This document shows positions 7,884-16,495 of a stretch of DNA of 64,000 nt, in pieces (the first letter of the stretch is position 1; each line of letters starts with the position of its first letter). Made by a program: the position numbers and the translations under genes. The notes beneath the pieces are model-generated. The model was not told where the DNA came from, made no database searches, and saw nothing but the letters and a program-made list of their open reading frames with translations. Source of the stretch: Bin16 sp965206315 (lineage in GTDB: Bacteria > Chloroflexota > Dehalococcoidia > Lucifugimonadales > Australimonadaceae); NCBI GenBank assembly GCA_965206315.1, contig OZ242210.1:434001-498000 (forward strand). Reading direction: 5' to 3'.

Positions 7884-9341
7884 CTACCCGGCCGTCTTCG
7901 CCTCTGCAGCCGCCGAGGCGGTCTCGTGCGCCTCTCCCTCGCTCTGGCCGTCTGCCCGCGCTGCCGAGTAGGCGCGCTCGTACGCCTTCGCGTACGCTCC
8001 GGCGTCCTCTTCCGACGCGCCGTCGAGCCTCTGCTCCGCATACGCGCTGGCATAGGCGTGCGAGCGCTGCTCATTCCAGCCCCGCTCGAAGGACCGCTCG
8101 TAGTACGCCAGGTAATACTCCCAGGCGTAGTCGTAGTACTCGTCTCCGGTCACGTCGAAATCGAGCAGGAACGCCTGGTAACTCCCGCGGAAGTAGGCTT
8201 CCGCACGCAGAAAGGCCTCCTGCTCGGAGTAGCCCCAGTCCATCTTCGCGTGGGCGTAGACGGTGGCGAAGTCGAACGCCACGTTGTTGGCGTCCAGCCA
8301 CTGCCTGTTCGTGGCGCGGAGCCATGCCAGCACGTACCCGTCGGCGTATGCGTCCGCCCACAGGTGGTCCATGTCGAGGTCGTCGAACTCGTGCGTCTGG
8401 TGTGCGTGCTGGTAGCCCAGCAGGTAGGCCGACGCATACTTGATGCGCAGCTGCGCGTCCCGCTGGTCCGATTCACGGTACGCCCGGGCGATGATGCTGC
8501 CCGCGTCGTGGGAGTGCTCCTCGTCGTAGCCGAAGTACCGGTTCCCCGCGTAGAACGCAGCATACTGGTGAGCGGCGAGCCCGGTCTCATCCGTCCGGGC
8601 GAACGCCTTCGCGTAGTTCTCGGCGAGCGTGCCCTCGTCGGGCGTACCCACGTAGGGACGCCGCAAAATCGGCCACCACCTGCCGACTACGCGGAACGCC
8701 TCGTCCGCCTTGCCAAGCGCCTCGACCGGCGACGCTCCTTCCGCCAGCGCCTCTTCGAACGGCTCGACGAATCGCTCTTGCGCGTATGCGTCGTAGTCCC
8801 GTAAGCGGCCCCGGCCCAGCAGTACGTCCTCCGCGATGATCGCGAAGTAGAGGACCCCGCTCGCGAAAGCGACGGCATGTTCATCCGACAGGTCCAGCGA
8901 CTTCCCGTGGACGAATGCCGTCGCGTACCTGGCGGCGTCCTCGCCCTCGAGCCCCTCGGCACGCGCGTGCTCCAGGCCCGGAGCATAGTCAGGCGAGGTC
9001 GACGGGTCGGGAGTCGGCGTCGGGGTGGAGGGCGCGGTCGGCGTCGCCGTCGGCCGTGGCGTCGGCGTCGCGGTAGGAACAGGTGTGGCCGTAGGCGCCG
9101 GAACGGGGGTTGCCGTCGGCGTTGGCGCAGGTGTTGCAGTCGGGGTCGGCGTGGGTGCCGGCGTCGGTGTCGAGGCCGGGGCGGTAGGGGTCGACGTCGG
9201 GGTTGCCGGCACCGTCGGGGTGGGAGAAGGCGTTGCTGCGGGAACGGACGTTGGCGTCGGGTCGGCGGCGCAGCCGCCAGCGAGTACGCCTGCCACAACT
9301 GCTCCCGCAGCCAGCAACGAGACTATGCCTTTCCTCACCAT
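7884..9341 (-). CDS. lipoprotein with TPT linker and Tyr/Ala-rich repeat domain
   Basis: A 485-residue secreted lipoprotein. The signal peptide MVRKGIVSLLAAGAVVAGVLAGGC ends in a lipobox, so it is probably anchored to the membrane by the Cys. About 110 residues of Thr-Pro-Ala-Val low-complexity linker follow, encoded by imperfect GTCGGNGT repeats near 9003-9262. The remaining 350 residues are acidic and aromatic, with recurring YAxAY-type units separated by about 20-40 residues, for example YATAFVHGKS, YASAYLLGYQ, ADAYADGYVLAW and YASAYAEQRLDGASEEDAGAYAKAY. The ATG at 9341 is preferred because the signal peptide starts there. No known domain was recognised; a surface or envelope role is inference. 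Confidence 0.75.
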   Translation of the reverse strand: MVRKGIVSLLAAGAVVAGVLAGGCAADPTPTSVPAATPSPTPTVPATPTSTPTAPASTPTPAPTPTPTATPAPTPTATPVPAPTATPVPTATPTPRPTATPTAPSTPTPTPDPSTSPDYAPGLEHARAEGLEGEDAARYATAFVHGKSLDLSDEHAVAFASGVLYFAIIAEDVLLGRGRLRDYDAYAQERFVEPFEEALAEGASPVEALGKADEAFRVVGRWWPILRRPYVGTPDEGTLAENYAKAFARTDETGLAAHQYAAFYAGNRYFGYDEEHSHDAGSIIARAYRESDQRDAQLRIKYASAYLLGYQHAHQTHEFDDLDMDHLWADAYADGYVLAWLRATNRQWLDANNVAFDFATVYAHAKMDWGYSEQEAFLRAEAYFRGSYQAFLLDFDVTGDEYYDYAWEYYLAYYERSFERGWNEQRSHAYASAYAEQRLDGASEEDAGAYAKAYERAYSAARADGQSEGEAHETASAAAEAKTAG

Positions 9342-9372
9342 TCGCTCCCCTGGCGTAGACATATCCGTAGAA

Positions 9373-9408
9373 CCAACCACGCCAATGCTGCGCGTTCAGC
9401 GTGGTTGG
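9373..9408 (-). terminator. hairpin downstream of pnp
   Basis: A perfect 10-bp stem (CCAACCACGC with GCGTGGTTGG) encloses a 16-base loop, 21 bases after the pnp stop. Only a short T-rich tail follows on the minus strand, so it is a weak or Rho-assisted terminator, or an mRNA 3'-end stabiliser. Confidence 0.5.
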
Positions 9409-9428
9409 GAAGGGGGTTGACCCGTAAG

Positions 9429-11633
9429 CTACCTGCGCCCGAACTCGCGCGGGCGGCGCGGGCCGCGATCGCGGTCGCCGCCGCGGCGGTCGCCACGGTC
9501 GCGCGGGCCTCGGTCGCCGCCGCTACGTCCGTTGGAGCGGCTGCCGACCTCCTCCGGCGACAGGTTCTCCAGCACCGCGCGGCGGGAGAGGTTGACCCTC
9601 CCCATGCGGTCGATCTCAACCACCATCACTTCCAGTTCGTCGCCCACCTTCACGGCAGCCTCGACGGACTCGACGCGCTGGGTGTCGAGCTCGCTCACGT
9701 GCACCATGCCTTCCTTGCCGGGGAGTATCTCCACGAACGCGCCGAAGTTCATCAGCCGCGTCACCTTACCGGCGTACCGTTCGCCGACCTCGACCTCCTT
9801 CGTGAGCCCCTCGATCATGCGGATGGCGTGCTCCGCAGCAGCCTGGTCCGACGCGCCGATGGTGACGACGCCGTCGTTCTCCACGTCGACCGACGCGCCG
9901 GTGGCCTCGATGATGCTGCGTATCGTCTTGCCGCCGGGGCCGATGAGCGCGCCGATCTTATCGACCGGGATATTCACACGCGTCATGCGCGGAGCGTTCG
10001 GGTTCAGCTCCGTCCTCGGCTCGGCGAGCGTGCCGAGCATGTGGTTGAGGATGAAGGCGCGCCCATCCTTCGCCTGCGCGAGCGCCTGGCGGAATATCTC
10101 CTGCGTGATGCCGGAGACCTTGATGTCCATCTGCAGGGCCGTGATGCCCTCCCTGGTCCCCGCGACCTTGAAGTCCATGTCGCCGAAGAAGTCCTCGACG
10201 CCCTGGATGTCCGTGAGCACCTGGAAGTTGCCCTCGTCGTCCGTCATCAGACCCATCGCGACGCCGGAGACGGGCCGCGTGATGGGCACACCGGCGTCCA
10301 TCAGCGCCATCGTGCTGCCGCAGACGCTCCCCATCGAGGTGCTGCCGTTCGAGCCGAGCGCCTCGGAGACGACACGAAACGCGTAGGGGAAGTCGGCCTC
10401 GTCCGGGATGACAGGCGCCAGCGCCCGCTCGGCGAGCGCGCCGTGGCCGATCTCCCGGCGTCCGGTGCCCATGCGGCGGGCCTCGCCGGTCGAGAACGGG
10501 GGGAAGTTGTAGTGGTGGATGTAGCGCTTCGTGTCCTCGGGGCTGAGGCCGTCCAGCTTCTGCGTCATGGACATCCCACCGAGCGTCGCCACCGTGAGGA
10601 TCTGTGTCTCGCCGCGCTGGAAGAGCGCGGAGCCGTGCGTGCGCGGCAGCAGGCCGACCTCGCTGGAGAGCGGACGCACCTCGGTGAGCGCGCGCCCGTC
10701 CGGGCGCTTGCCCTCCTTGATGACCTTGGCGCGCACGGTCTTCTTCAGCACGTCGTCGAACGCCTTGGCAACGGCCTTGGCATCGTACTCGCTGAGCTGC
10801 TCGATGGCCTCGTGCTCCGCCTGTTTGATGCCTTCGTTGCGCTCGCCGCGGCCCTCGCCCCGGTCGATGATGCTCTCCAGCGCCGGGCGCGCGATGCGCT
10901 CGATGCTCGACAGCAGTTCAGGATCGGAGCCTTCCGAGAACACGACCTCGGTCTTCGGCTTGCCGACCTCGGCCACGATCTTGTCCTGCAGATCGATGAT
11001 CCTGACGTTGTTCTCCTGGCCGATGCGGAGCGCTTCGAGGATGACCTCCTCGCTCACTTCCTTCGCCCCGGCCTCGATCATGATGACGGCGTCGCGGCTG
11101 CCCGCGATGGTCAGGTCGAGCTTGCCCTCGGCAAGCTGGTCGTAGGTGGGGTTCACGACGAGTTCGCCGTCCACGTAGCCCATGCGCGTCGCGGCGACGG
11201 GCCCGTTGAACGGGATCTGGGAAACGGAGAGCGCGGCGGAGGCGCCGATGATGCCGAGGATGTCCGGCTGGTTCACGTGGTCGGCGGAGAGGACGGTCGT
11301 GATGATTTGCACCTCGTTCCGCATCCCCTTGGGGAAGCGGGGGCGCAGGGGGCGGTCGGTCAGCCGCGCGGCGAGCGTCGCCTCGGTGGTCGGGCGCCCC
11401 TCGCGGCGGAAGAAGCTGCCGGGGATGCGCCCGACAGCATAGAGGCGCTCTTCGTACTCGATGGTGAGCGGGAAGAAGTCCAACCCTTCGCGGACGCCTC
11501 CCATCACGGCGGTGACGAGCACTACGGCGTCGCCGTACCGTACGACGGCTGCGCCGTGCGCCTGCTGTGCCAGCTTGCCCGTCTCTATGGAGAGGGTTCG
11601 TCCGGCTATCTCTATCTCATGGTGCGTGGGCAT
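9429..11633 (-). CDS. pnp: polyribonucleotide nucleotidyltransferase (PNPase)
   Basis: Processive 3'-5' phosphorolytic RNA exonuclease of about 734 residues. It has the usual order: first RNase PH domain (about 1-215), helical linker, second RNase PH domain (about 325-545, with GTGRREIGHGALAERAL and GSNGSTSMGSVCG), KH domain (about 555-615, IGALIGPGGKTIRSI) and S1 domain (about 620-690, GKVTRLMNFGAFVEILPGKEGMVH), then a tail rich in Arg, Gly and Asp. ATG at 11633 is chosen because GGAG lies nine bases upstream; a TTG three codons earlier is the alternative. rpsO lies just upstream, the order seen in many bacteria. Confidence 0.96.
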   Translation of the reverse strand: MPTHHEIEIAGRTLSIETGKLAQQAHGAAVVRYGDAVVLVTAVMGGVREGLDFFPLTIEYEERLYAVGRIPGSFFRREGRPTTEATLAARLTDRPLRPRFPKGMRNEVQIITTVLSADHVNQPDILGIIGASAALSVSQIPFNGPVAATRMGYVDGELVVNPTYDQLAEGKLDLTIAGSRDAVIMIEAGAKEVSEEVILEALRIGQENNVRIIDLQDKIVAEVGKPKTEVVFSEGSDPELLSSIERIARPALESIIDRGEGRGERNEGIKQAEHEAIEQLSEYDAKAVAKAFDDVLKKTVRAKVIKEGKRPDGRALTEVRPLSSEVGLLPRTHGSALFQRGETQILTVATLGGMSMTQKLDGLSPEDTKRYIHHYNFPPFSTGEARRMGTGRREIGHGALAERALAPVIPDEADFPYAFRVVSEALGSNGSTSMGSVCGSTMALMDAGVPITRPVSGVAMGLMTDDEGNFQVLTDIQGVEDFFGDMDFKVAGTREGITALQMDIKVSGITQEIFRQALAQAKDGRAFILNHMLGTLAEPRTELNPNAPRMTRVNIPVDKIGALIGPGGKTIRSIIEATGASVDVENDGVVTIGASDQAAAEHAIRMIEGLTKEVEVGERYAGKVTRLMNFGAFVEILPGKEGMVHVSELDTQRVESVEAAVKVGDELEVMVVEIDRMGRVNLSRRAVLENLSPEEVGSRSNGRSGGDRGPRDRGDRRGGDRDRGPRRPREFGRR

Positions 11634-11714
11634 ACTTAACAACTCCTGTTCTTTGACAGGCCATGCGCGGGGGAAGTTCTGAACAGGTCAGGAGTGTCGG
11701 CTGGCTCATAGAGG

Positions 11715-11740
11715 AACAGCGCTCCTTCCGAAGCGCTGTT
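11715..11740 (-). other. rpsO-pnp intergenic hairpin
   Basis: A perfect 9-bp stem, AACAGCGCT paired with AGCGCTGTT around an eight-base loop, lies between the rpsO stop and pnp start. There is no T run after it on the minus strand. In other bacteria this junction holds a terminator and an RNase III or RNase E processing site, so a processing or attenuation role is plausible. Confidence 0.5.
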
Positions 11741-11751
11741 TCCGGGGCGCG

Positions 11752-12018
11752 TTATCTGCGGAGCCCAAGCCTGCTGATGACTGTCCGGTACCGCCCTACG
11801 TCCTCTCTTGCGAGATACCGCAGGAGACGGCGGCGTTGCCCGACCAACTTCAGGAGACCTCTGCGCGTGGCGTGGTCTTTGTGGTTCCGGCGGAGGTGAT
11901 CGGTCAGGCCGCGTATACGCTCGGAGAGAAGCGCTACCTGCACTTCCGTGGAGCCGGTGTCTCCCGGCTTCGCCTGGTACTCTCCGATGATGCGTTGCTT
12001 GGTAGCTGTGTCCAGCAT
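11752..12018 (-). CDS. rpsO: 30S ribosomal protein S15
   Basis: Primary 16S rRNA-binding protein of the small subunit. The 88 residues (usual length about 89) include TKQRIIGEYQAKPGDTGSTEVQVALLSERIRGLTDHLRRNHKDHATRRGLL, the strongly conserved S15 core with its rRNA-binding helix-loop. The ATG at 12018 is set by homology; the longer open frame adds 40 unlikely residues. Shine-Dalgarno pairing is poor and partly inside a palindrome at 12024-12035, which may matter for the autoregulation known for S15. It is followed by pnp. Confidence 0.96.
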   Translation of the reverse strand: MLDTATKQRIIGEYQAKPGDTGSTEVQVALLSERIRGLTDHLRRNHKDHATRRGLLKLVGQRRRLLRYLAREDVGRYRTVISRLGLRR

Positions 12019-12023
12019 GTTCC

Positions 12024-12035
12024 GTCCCGCGGGAC
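12024..12035. promoter_or_regulatory. 12-bp palindrome in the rpsO leader
   Basis: A perfect palindrome (GTCCCGCGGGAC) ends five bases upstream of the rpsO ATG and covers the position where a ribosome binding site is expected. It can form a short hairpin in the leader or bind a dimeric regulator. S15 controls its own leader in several bacteria; that this site does so is inference. Confidence 0.35.
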
Positions 12036-12124
12036 CTAAATCGTCTGTCCGCTCTTTATCTGTTCGCGCTTCAGTATACACCATCCCGCGCCGATAGGAA
12101 GTGACGGCATTCGCCAAGCGGGCC

Positions 12125-13468
12125 TCAGTACGCCGCACCGGGTCTTCGACCGCCGCCGCTCCGGTGGATGGCGACCATGAGATGGCCGCCGATGATGAGG
12201 ACCATATAGGCCAGCACCCACACCCCGTGCCAGACGTATCCCAGGTTCAAGCGCTTCAGCGCCTCCTCGCGAGAGTGGCCCAACGCTGCGAAGTCGATCT
12301 CCCAGGAGCGCAGCAGGTTGTGGTCGGGCAGAACGCTCGGGAGGTCCGGCGACACGTAGATCGTGAGGATGGTAATGGCTCCCAGCGCCGTCGCGAGCAT
12401 CCCCACTGCCGTTGTGGTCGAGAGCATGAACCGCCGGTCACGTTCAGTGAGGTTGAGGCCGGGGTCGCGAAGGACCAACAACCCGGTGAATGCTGCGCCG
12501 AGAGCCGGCAGGAGGACCGCCATCTGTATGGACACCGAGATGTTGGAGGCAACGAGGACAACTGTGTACACGAAGACCACCGGCGGCAGTGTCACCCAGA
12601 CTGCCCGCTGGAGGGCATGGCTTCCGCCCTTGCCGCTGGTGTACTGCCACCGCCACAACCGTTGAAACATCCGCGCGGCGATGGATGCGACCACGAGGTT
12701 CACGATAAGGGTCAGCATGTAGGGAAGCTGGGTGCCGGAGAGACCCCTGATCGTATAGAAGTTGTAATGGTCGGTGCGTATCTGGGCAAACTGCAGCAGG
12801 GGAGTGGTCAACAGGAAGAACAACGATACCCAGAAGAACTCCCTGAGGCCCGCGTCACGGTCCGGGAGCAGGAACCCCTGCGCCAGCACGATCCCCACGA
12901 CGAAGGCGATGTACACATAGGGCATCCATCCGCCGGTCGTGCCGAAGTACGACACGGCATACCCACAGCCGGTGATGCAGGCTCCGAGCGGCAGGATCCT
13001 GAGGAACCAGAACCGCAGCGCCGCCCTGGGGGTTGTCGACATGCCCGTGGATGCCGGTTCCCTTACGCCTTCCGCAACGCCGGGGACGGACAACGCGCCC
13101 CGCGTTGCAGCATCGCCCGTGGCCCCTTCCCCATTCCGTCCGGACACCCGGCGCAGCGCCGTTGGAAAATCGGGCGCAAGCCCTGCCAGCAGTATCAGGC
13201 CGGCTGTCTCCGCATCCGGCAGGTTGAGGGCTGCGCCGAAGACCCTCAGGCGACGGAGAGTGGGACGAGTACCACCCGACTCCCACCGCGAAACGGTGCC
13301 GTGGCTGTACCGCTCTGCGTAGTCACTGTCCACCGCTGCCATTCGCGCCAACAGCGCTTCCTGCGTTAGCCCCCTCCGGCCATCACCGGAAGGGAAGGCT
13401 TCGCGATAGGACCTCATCAAGGACCCCACCTGGACCGCTCTGGCGTTCTGCACATCCCGTTCGGTCAT
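12125..13468 (-). CDS. XRE-type HTH domain fused to a multi-span membrane domain
   Basis: A 447-residue protein. Residues about 10-80 form a Cro/C1-type helix-turn-helix (LTQEALLARMAAV, then YSHGTVSRWESGGTRPTLRRLRVFGAALNL), with the conserved VSRWE recognition helix. A Ser/Gly/Ala-rich linker follows, then roughly eight membrane helices from residue 155 to the end (such as WMPYVYIAFVVGIVLAQGFLL and VFVYTVVLVASNISVSIQMAVLLPALGAAF). It may be a membrane-tethered transcription factor responding to an envelope signal. ATG at 13468 is chosen over a TTG ten codons earlier. No enzyme motif was found in the membrane half. rpsO follows after about 106 bases. Confidence 0.75.
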   Translation of the reverse strand: MTERDVQNARAVQVGSLMRSYREAFPSGDGRRGLTQEALLARMAAVDSDYAERYSHGTVSRWESGGTRPTLRRLRVFGAALNLPDAETAGLILLAGLAPDFPTALRRVSGRNGEGATGDAATRGALSVPGVAEGVREPASTGMSTTPRAALRFWFLRILPLGACITGCGYAVSYFGTTGGWMPYVYIAFVVGIVLAQGFLLPDRDAGLREFFWVSLFFLLTTPLLQFAQIRTDHYNFYTIRGLSGTQLPYMLTLIVNLVVASIAARMFQRLWRWQYTSGKGGSHALQRAVWVTLPPVVFVYTVVLVASNISVSIQMAVLLPALGAAFTGLLVLRDPGLNLTERDRRFMLSTTTAVGMLATALGAITILTIYVSPDLPSVLPDHNLLRSWEIDFAALGHSREEALKRLNLGYVWHGVWVLAYMVLIIGGHLMVAIHRSGGGRRPGAAY

Positions 13469-13497
13469 GTCTACGCATCTCTTTGTTGCATATGTCA

Positions 13498-13528
13498 ATT
13501 ATCGCACATCTCGCGAGGAAGGCGTCAA
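13498..13528 (-). promoter_or_regulatory. promoter of the XRE/membrane gene
   Basis: On the minus strand TTGACG (13523-13528) and GATAAT (13498-13503) lie 19 bases apart, about 30 bases upstream of the ATG. The spacing is slightly long but both hexamers are close to the sigma-70 consensus. Confidence 0.5.
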
Positions 13529-13658
13529 AAAACGTCTCTGCACAGACTTATGGCGGAGCATCGCCTACTGTCGGCGCTGAAGGCCATAGAAGGACGCGCG
13601 AAGGTGTCGTTCGAAAGACTCATCCAGCAGGTGGAGTGGCCGACAGGAGGTAAACCCG

Positions 13659-14465
13659 ATGCGTTATATGAGTGTGCTTGCCTACCGTAGTCGCACGATC
13701 GCGCTGGCGCTGATCGCGGCAGCCGCGATCGCTGCCGTGCCATTGGCGCTGTCGCCGCCCTCGGCGCAGGGCTCCCCGGAAAGCCCGGCTACCATGGAAG
13801 AGTGCGAGGAGGAGCTGACCGCCGGACGCGCGGTGGCCTGCGCGCGTGGCCGCTTCGCGGTCACCACCGTCCGCCCTGACGGGGAATACCAGATCAACTG
13901 GAGCGCATGGGCCGATGGGCGCCAGGACGTCGACCGCTACTCCATCCAGCGGCTCCGGTTCATGTACCGCTACAACTTCACGCTCGAAGACGACGGCACC
14001 TCTGTTGATGACGCCGATTACACCGTACCCGACACGCGCAGTTGCCGACCCTGGGGTGTGGAGAGGGATGGTCAGAATGAGGTGACCCGGTATGCCTGGT
14101 TCTGTACGGGCATCAGCAACGTCCGCGTAGACCCTTCCGGTGGAGCGACATCGGCGGAGCAGTTGGAAGCCTACAGCGACTCCTACACATTGTCGGACTA
14201 CAGCGCCTCGCTGCTGGCGCCTGGACGGAAGCATGACGTTCCCGTACAGGCGTTGTTGATCCCCGGCGACAAGGAAGAACCACACCCGGACAACCCACAG
14301 AGTTGGAGGGACCGGCTGACGACGCAGCAAGTGGAGGACGGGACGACCAGTCTGCTCGCGACCGAGGTCGAGATGCACCTCTACGTGATCTACGTTCACT
14401 ACGATGGCGGACGGGTCTCGCGATACCACGAACTCATAACCGGCGGGCCCTTCGACGACAGGTGA
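13659..14465 (+). CDS. secreted protein, unknown function
   Basis: A 268-residue exported protein. The N-terminus has a basic start (MRYMSVLAYRSR) followed by a long hydrophobic Ala/Ile/Leu core and a probable signal peptidase site near PSAQGS. The mature part is acidic, rich in Tyr, Arg and Asp, with four Cys (CEEE, VACARG, RSCRPW, WFCTG) that could form two disulfides. The start has an excellent ribosome binding site, GGAGG, about eight bases upstream. It is divergent from the XRE/membrane gene and is followed by a strong hairpin terminator, so it is likely monocistronic. No family was recognised. Confidence 0.72.
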   Translation: MRYMSVLAYRSRTIALALIAAAAIAAVPLALSPPSAQGSPESPATMEECEEELTAGRAVACARGRFAVTTVRPDGEYQINWSAWADGRQDVDRYSIQRLRFMYRYNFTLEDDGTSVDDADYTVPDTRSCRPWGVERDGQNEVTRYAWFCTGISNVRVDPSGGATSAEQLEAYSDSYTLSDYSASLLAPGRKHDVPVQALLIPGDKEEPHPDNPQSWRDRLTTQQVEDGTTSLLATEVEMHLYVIYVHYDGGRVSRYHELITGGPFDDR

Positions 14466-14495
14466 TCGACGACTGAAGGGAGGATGGGTCGGCTA

Positions 14496-14530
14496 CAGGG
14501 CTGCCCCTGGCGTGGCTGAGGGCAGCCCTG
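14496..14530 (+). terminator. hairpin terminator after the secreted protein gene
   Basis: A perfect 11-bp GC-rich stem (CAGGGCTGCCC with GGGCAGCCCTG) and a 13-base loop lie about 30 bases after the stop, followed by a T/C-rich tail. It should end the plus-strand transcript before the cyclase gene. Confidence 0.7.
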
Positions 14531-14602
14531 TTCGCCTCTTACCCGCTGCCGGCCCATAGTATGCTTGCCCCGGCCATCGCGATCAGCGGGAGGAGGCGAG
14601 CA

Positions 14603-15553
14603 ATGCCGGAGCTGCCGACCCAGGATGAAGTGCTGTCCTACTTCGACTCGCTGAGCAACTGGGGCCGGTGGGGCAACGACGACGAGCTCGGCACGATGAA
14701 CCACATCACGCCGGAGACGCGCCGCCGCGCAGTGTCGCTCGTGCAGGAGGGCGTCACGGTGTCGTGCGCTCGCACGCTCAGCAACGCCACCGGACCCGAC
14801 GTGACGTTCCAACCGATGCACTTCATGATCGAGTCGGGCGAGGGCTACGCCCACGAAGAGAAGGCGGGCCCGCCGCGGCCGGCGCAGACCTCGTCCGACT
14901 TCATCGGCGTCGCGTTCCACGGGCACGTCATCACCCATGTCGATAGCCTGTCGCACTTCTTCTTCGGCGGGCAGATGTACAACGGCAAGCCGTCCAGCCT
15001 CGTGTCCGCGCGGTACGGCGCGCTGCGGGAGTCGATCGAGGTGCTGCAGGGCGGCGTGCTCGCCCGCGGCGTGCTGCTCGACATCCCCCGGCTGCGCGGC
15101 GTTCCCTGGTTCAACCCCGGCGAGGGCATCCTGCGCGAGGACCTCGAAGCGGCGGAAGCCGCCGAGGGCGTCCGCGTCGAGCCCGGCGATGTCCTGCTCG
15201 TGCGGACGGGGCAGTTGCTCCGCCGTGCGGAGCTCGGTCCGTGGAACATCGCTGCGGAGGGCGGGACGGGCACGCACGCCAACTGCCTGCCCTTCTACCA
15301 CGAGCGTTCCATCGCCATGCTGGGGTCGGACACCGGCAACAGCCTCATCCATCCCGGTTTCGACCGGCTCACCAACCCGGTGCACCAGGTGGGCATCGTC
15401 GCCATGGGCCTCTGGATACTCGACAACGCGGACTTGGAGAGCCTCACGGAGGCGTGCGCGGAGCGTGGCCGCTGGGAGTTCATGATCACCGTCAACCCGC
15501 TCCGCATCGAGGGCGGCACCGGCTCCCCCGTCAACCCCGTCGCGGTGTTCTGA
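14603..15553 (+). CDS. cyclase family protein (kynurenine formamidase-like hydrolase)
   Basis: A 316-residue member of the Cyclase family (PF04199), metal-dependent hydrolases such as kynurenine formamidase and isatin hydrolase. The metal site appears as FHGHVITHVDSLSHFFF, a variant of the HxGTHxDxxxH motif in which the Gly is replaced. Further signatures are LARGVLLDIPRLRGVPWF and GDVLLVRTGQLLRR. The closing NPLRIEGGTGSPVNPVAVF is typical of this subgroup. GGGAGGAGG upstream fixes ATG at 14603. The substrate, a cyclic amide or lactone, is inferred from family only. Confidence 0.85.
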   Translation: MPELPTQDEVLSYFDSLSNWGRWGNDDELGTMNHITPETRRRAVSLVQEGVTVSCARTLSNATGPDVTFQPMHFMIESGEGYAHEEKAGPPRPAQTSSDFIGVAFHGHVITHVDSLSHFFFGGQMYNGKPSSLVSARYGALRESIEVLQGGVLARGVLLDIPRLRGVPWFNPGEGILREDLEAAEAAEGVRVEPGDVLLVRTGQLLRRAELGPWNIAAEGGTGTHANCLPFYHERSIAMLGSDTGNSLIHPGFDRLTNPVHQVGIVAMGLWILDNADLESLTEACAERGRWEFMITVNPLRIEGGTGSPVNPVAVF

Positions 15554-15575
15554 GTATGTCCCGGCACTGACCGCA

Positions 15576-16307
15576 CTAACCGCAGAACTCCGCGATCGCC
15601 TGGCCAACCCTGCCGCGCGCTCCTCCCCTCACTACGAACTGGAACTGCTGGTCCCCTGTGGCCACGAGCGAAGTTTCTCCACTCCCCAGGCCCTGAGCGA
15701 ACGCCTCGAGGCCGCCTTCGAGCAGGGCTGCCAGCGCCTCCAGTTCGGTATGTATGTGCTGAACGGACGACGGCGCAGACTCCATCTCGCGGATCAGTTG
15801 CGCGTTTGATTGCAGCGCCGACGAGACCGCCGTTGCCTGGGCGTTCCAGGCCTGATCGTCGAAAAGAGCAGGGTCAATACTGAGCTGATACGCCAGTTCG
15901 GCGAGGGTGCTCATAGGCTCCGTCAACGATGCTACTACCTCCCGCACCCGGTCGAAGTAAGCGCTCACGTCTGGTGGTGGGCAGGGCTCCGCAGTAGGCG
16001 TCGGGGTTGCGGTCGGGATCGGAGTGGGCGTTGCCGTAGGGACCGGAGGGGGAGTAGATGTGGATTCCGGCGTCGGCACGGGCGTGGGGGTGGGGCTCGG
16101 CGCTGTGGTCGCTTGCTCTCCTGCCGTCGGGGTTGCCTCGACCTCCCCCGTGGCAGTCGGCGTGGGAGCGGGCGTAGCCGTTGGGGCCGGCGATGGCGTC
16201 GGTGTGCCTCTGGTCACGGAAACGGACCAGGAGTCGGAGCAGGCTCCGGCCACAGGGAGCAACGCGATGAGCGTCAGCAGGGGTAAGACGAGCCGAAGTA
16301 CGCGCAA
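15576..16307 (-). CDS. lipoprotein with TPT linker and helical C-terminal domain
   Basis: Starting at TTG 16307 (AGGAG five bases upstream) the product is 243 residues. A hydrophobic leader (RLVLPLLTLIALLPVAGAC) ends in a somewhat atypical lipobox with Ala at -3. A Thr-Pro-Ala linker of about 80 residues follows. The C-terminal 135 residues are predicted to be helical (YFDRVREVVASLTEPMSTLAELAYQL, then HTELEALAALLEGGLEAFAQGLG), flanked by Cys at CPPP and at the end (EFCG), which may pair. The longer open frame to 16472 lacks a good ribosome site and would bury the signal peptide. Function unknown. Confidence 0.68.
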   Translation of the reverse strand: MRVLRLVLPLLTLIALLPVAGACSDSWSVSVTRGTPTPSPAPTATPAPTPTATGEVEATPTAGEQATTAPSPTPTPVPTPESTSTPPPVPTATPTPIPTATPTPTAEPCPPPDVSAYFDRVREVVASLTEPMSTLAELAYQLSIDPALFDDQAWNAQATAVSSALQSNAQLIREMESAPSSVQHIHTELEALAALLEGGLEAFAQGLGSGETSLVATGDQQFQFVVRGGARGRVGQAIAEFCG

Positions 16308-16456
16308 CGAAGCTCCTGTGGCGTGGGTGAGGGTTCCCGCAGTATAGCCCTGTGTGACATCCAGCCATTGCCCGGTCGACACTCCGCCCTCTACGCTGAT
16401 TCTCCCACGAGGGCCAGGCTTCGGCTCCAGTCGCCCCAGCCTGTCTGGGAGTGCAG

Positions 16457-16482
16457 TGGCACCAAATGGCACTTAATGGCAC
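16457..16482. promoter_or_regulatory. three helically phased TGGCAC repeats
   Basis: TGGCAC occurs at 16457, 16467 and 16477, exactly ten bases apart, separated by AT-rich four-base spacers. It lies in the divergent region between the lipoprotein and the enolase gene. Such phasing puts each copy on one face of the helix, as in operator arrays. No binding protein is known. Confidence 0.4.
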
Positions 16483-16495
16483 ACCCCGCAAGGTC

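Noticed and set aside
8877..11639. A 920-residue plus-strand open frame opposite pnp
   Set aside because: It is antisense to pnp and the lipoprotein, is rich in Arg/His/Ala as expected of GC-rich shadow frames, and shows no family motif.
16457..16490. TGGCAC copies as the -24 element of a sigma-54 promoter
   Set aside because: None of the three copies has a GC (TTGC-type) element at the required distance, so the GG-N10-GC pattern is not met.
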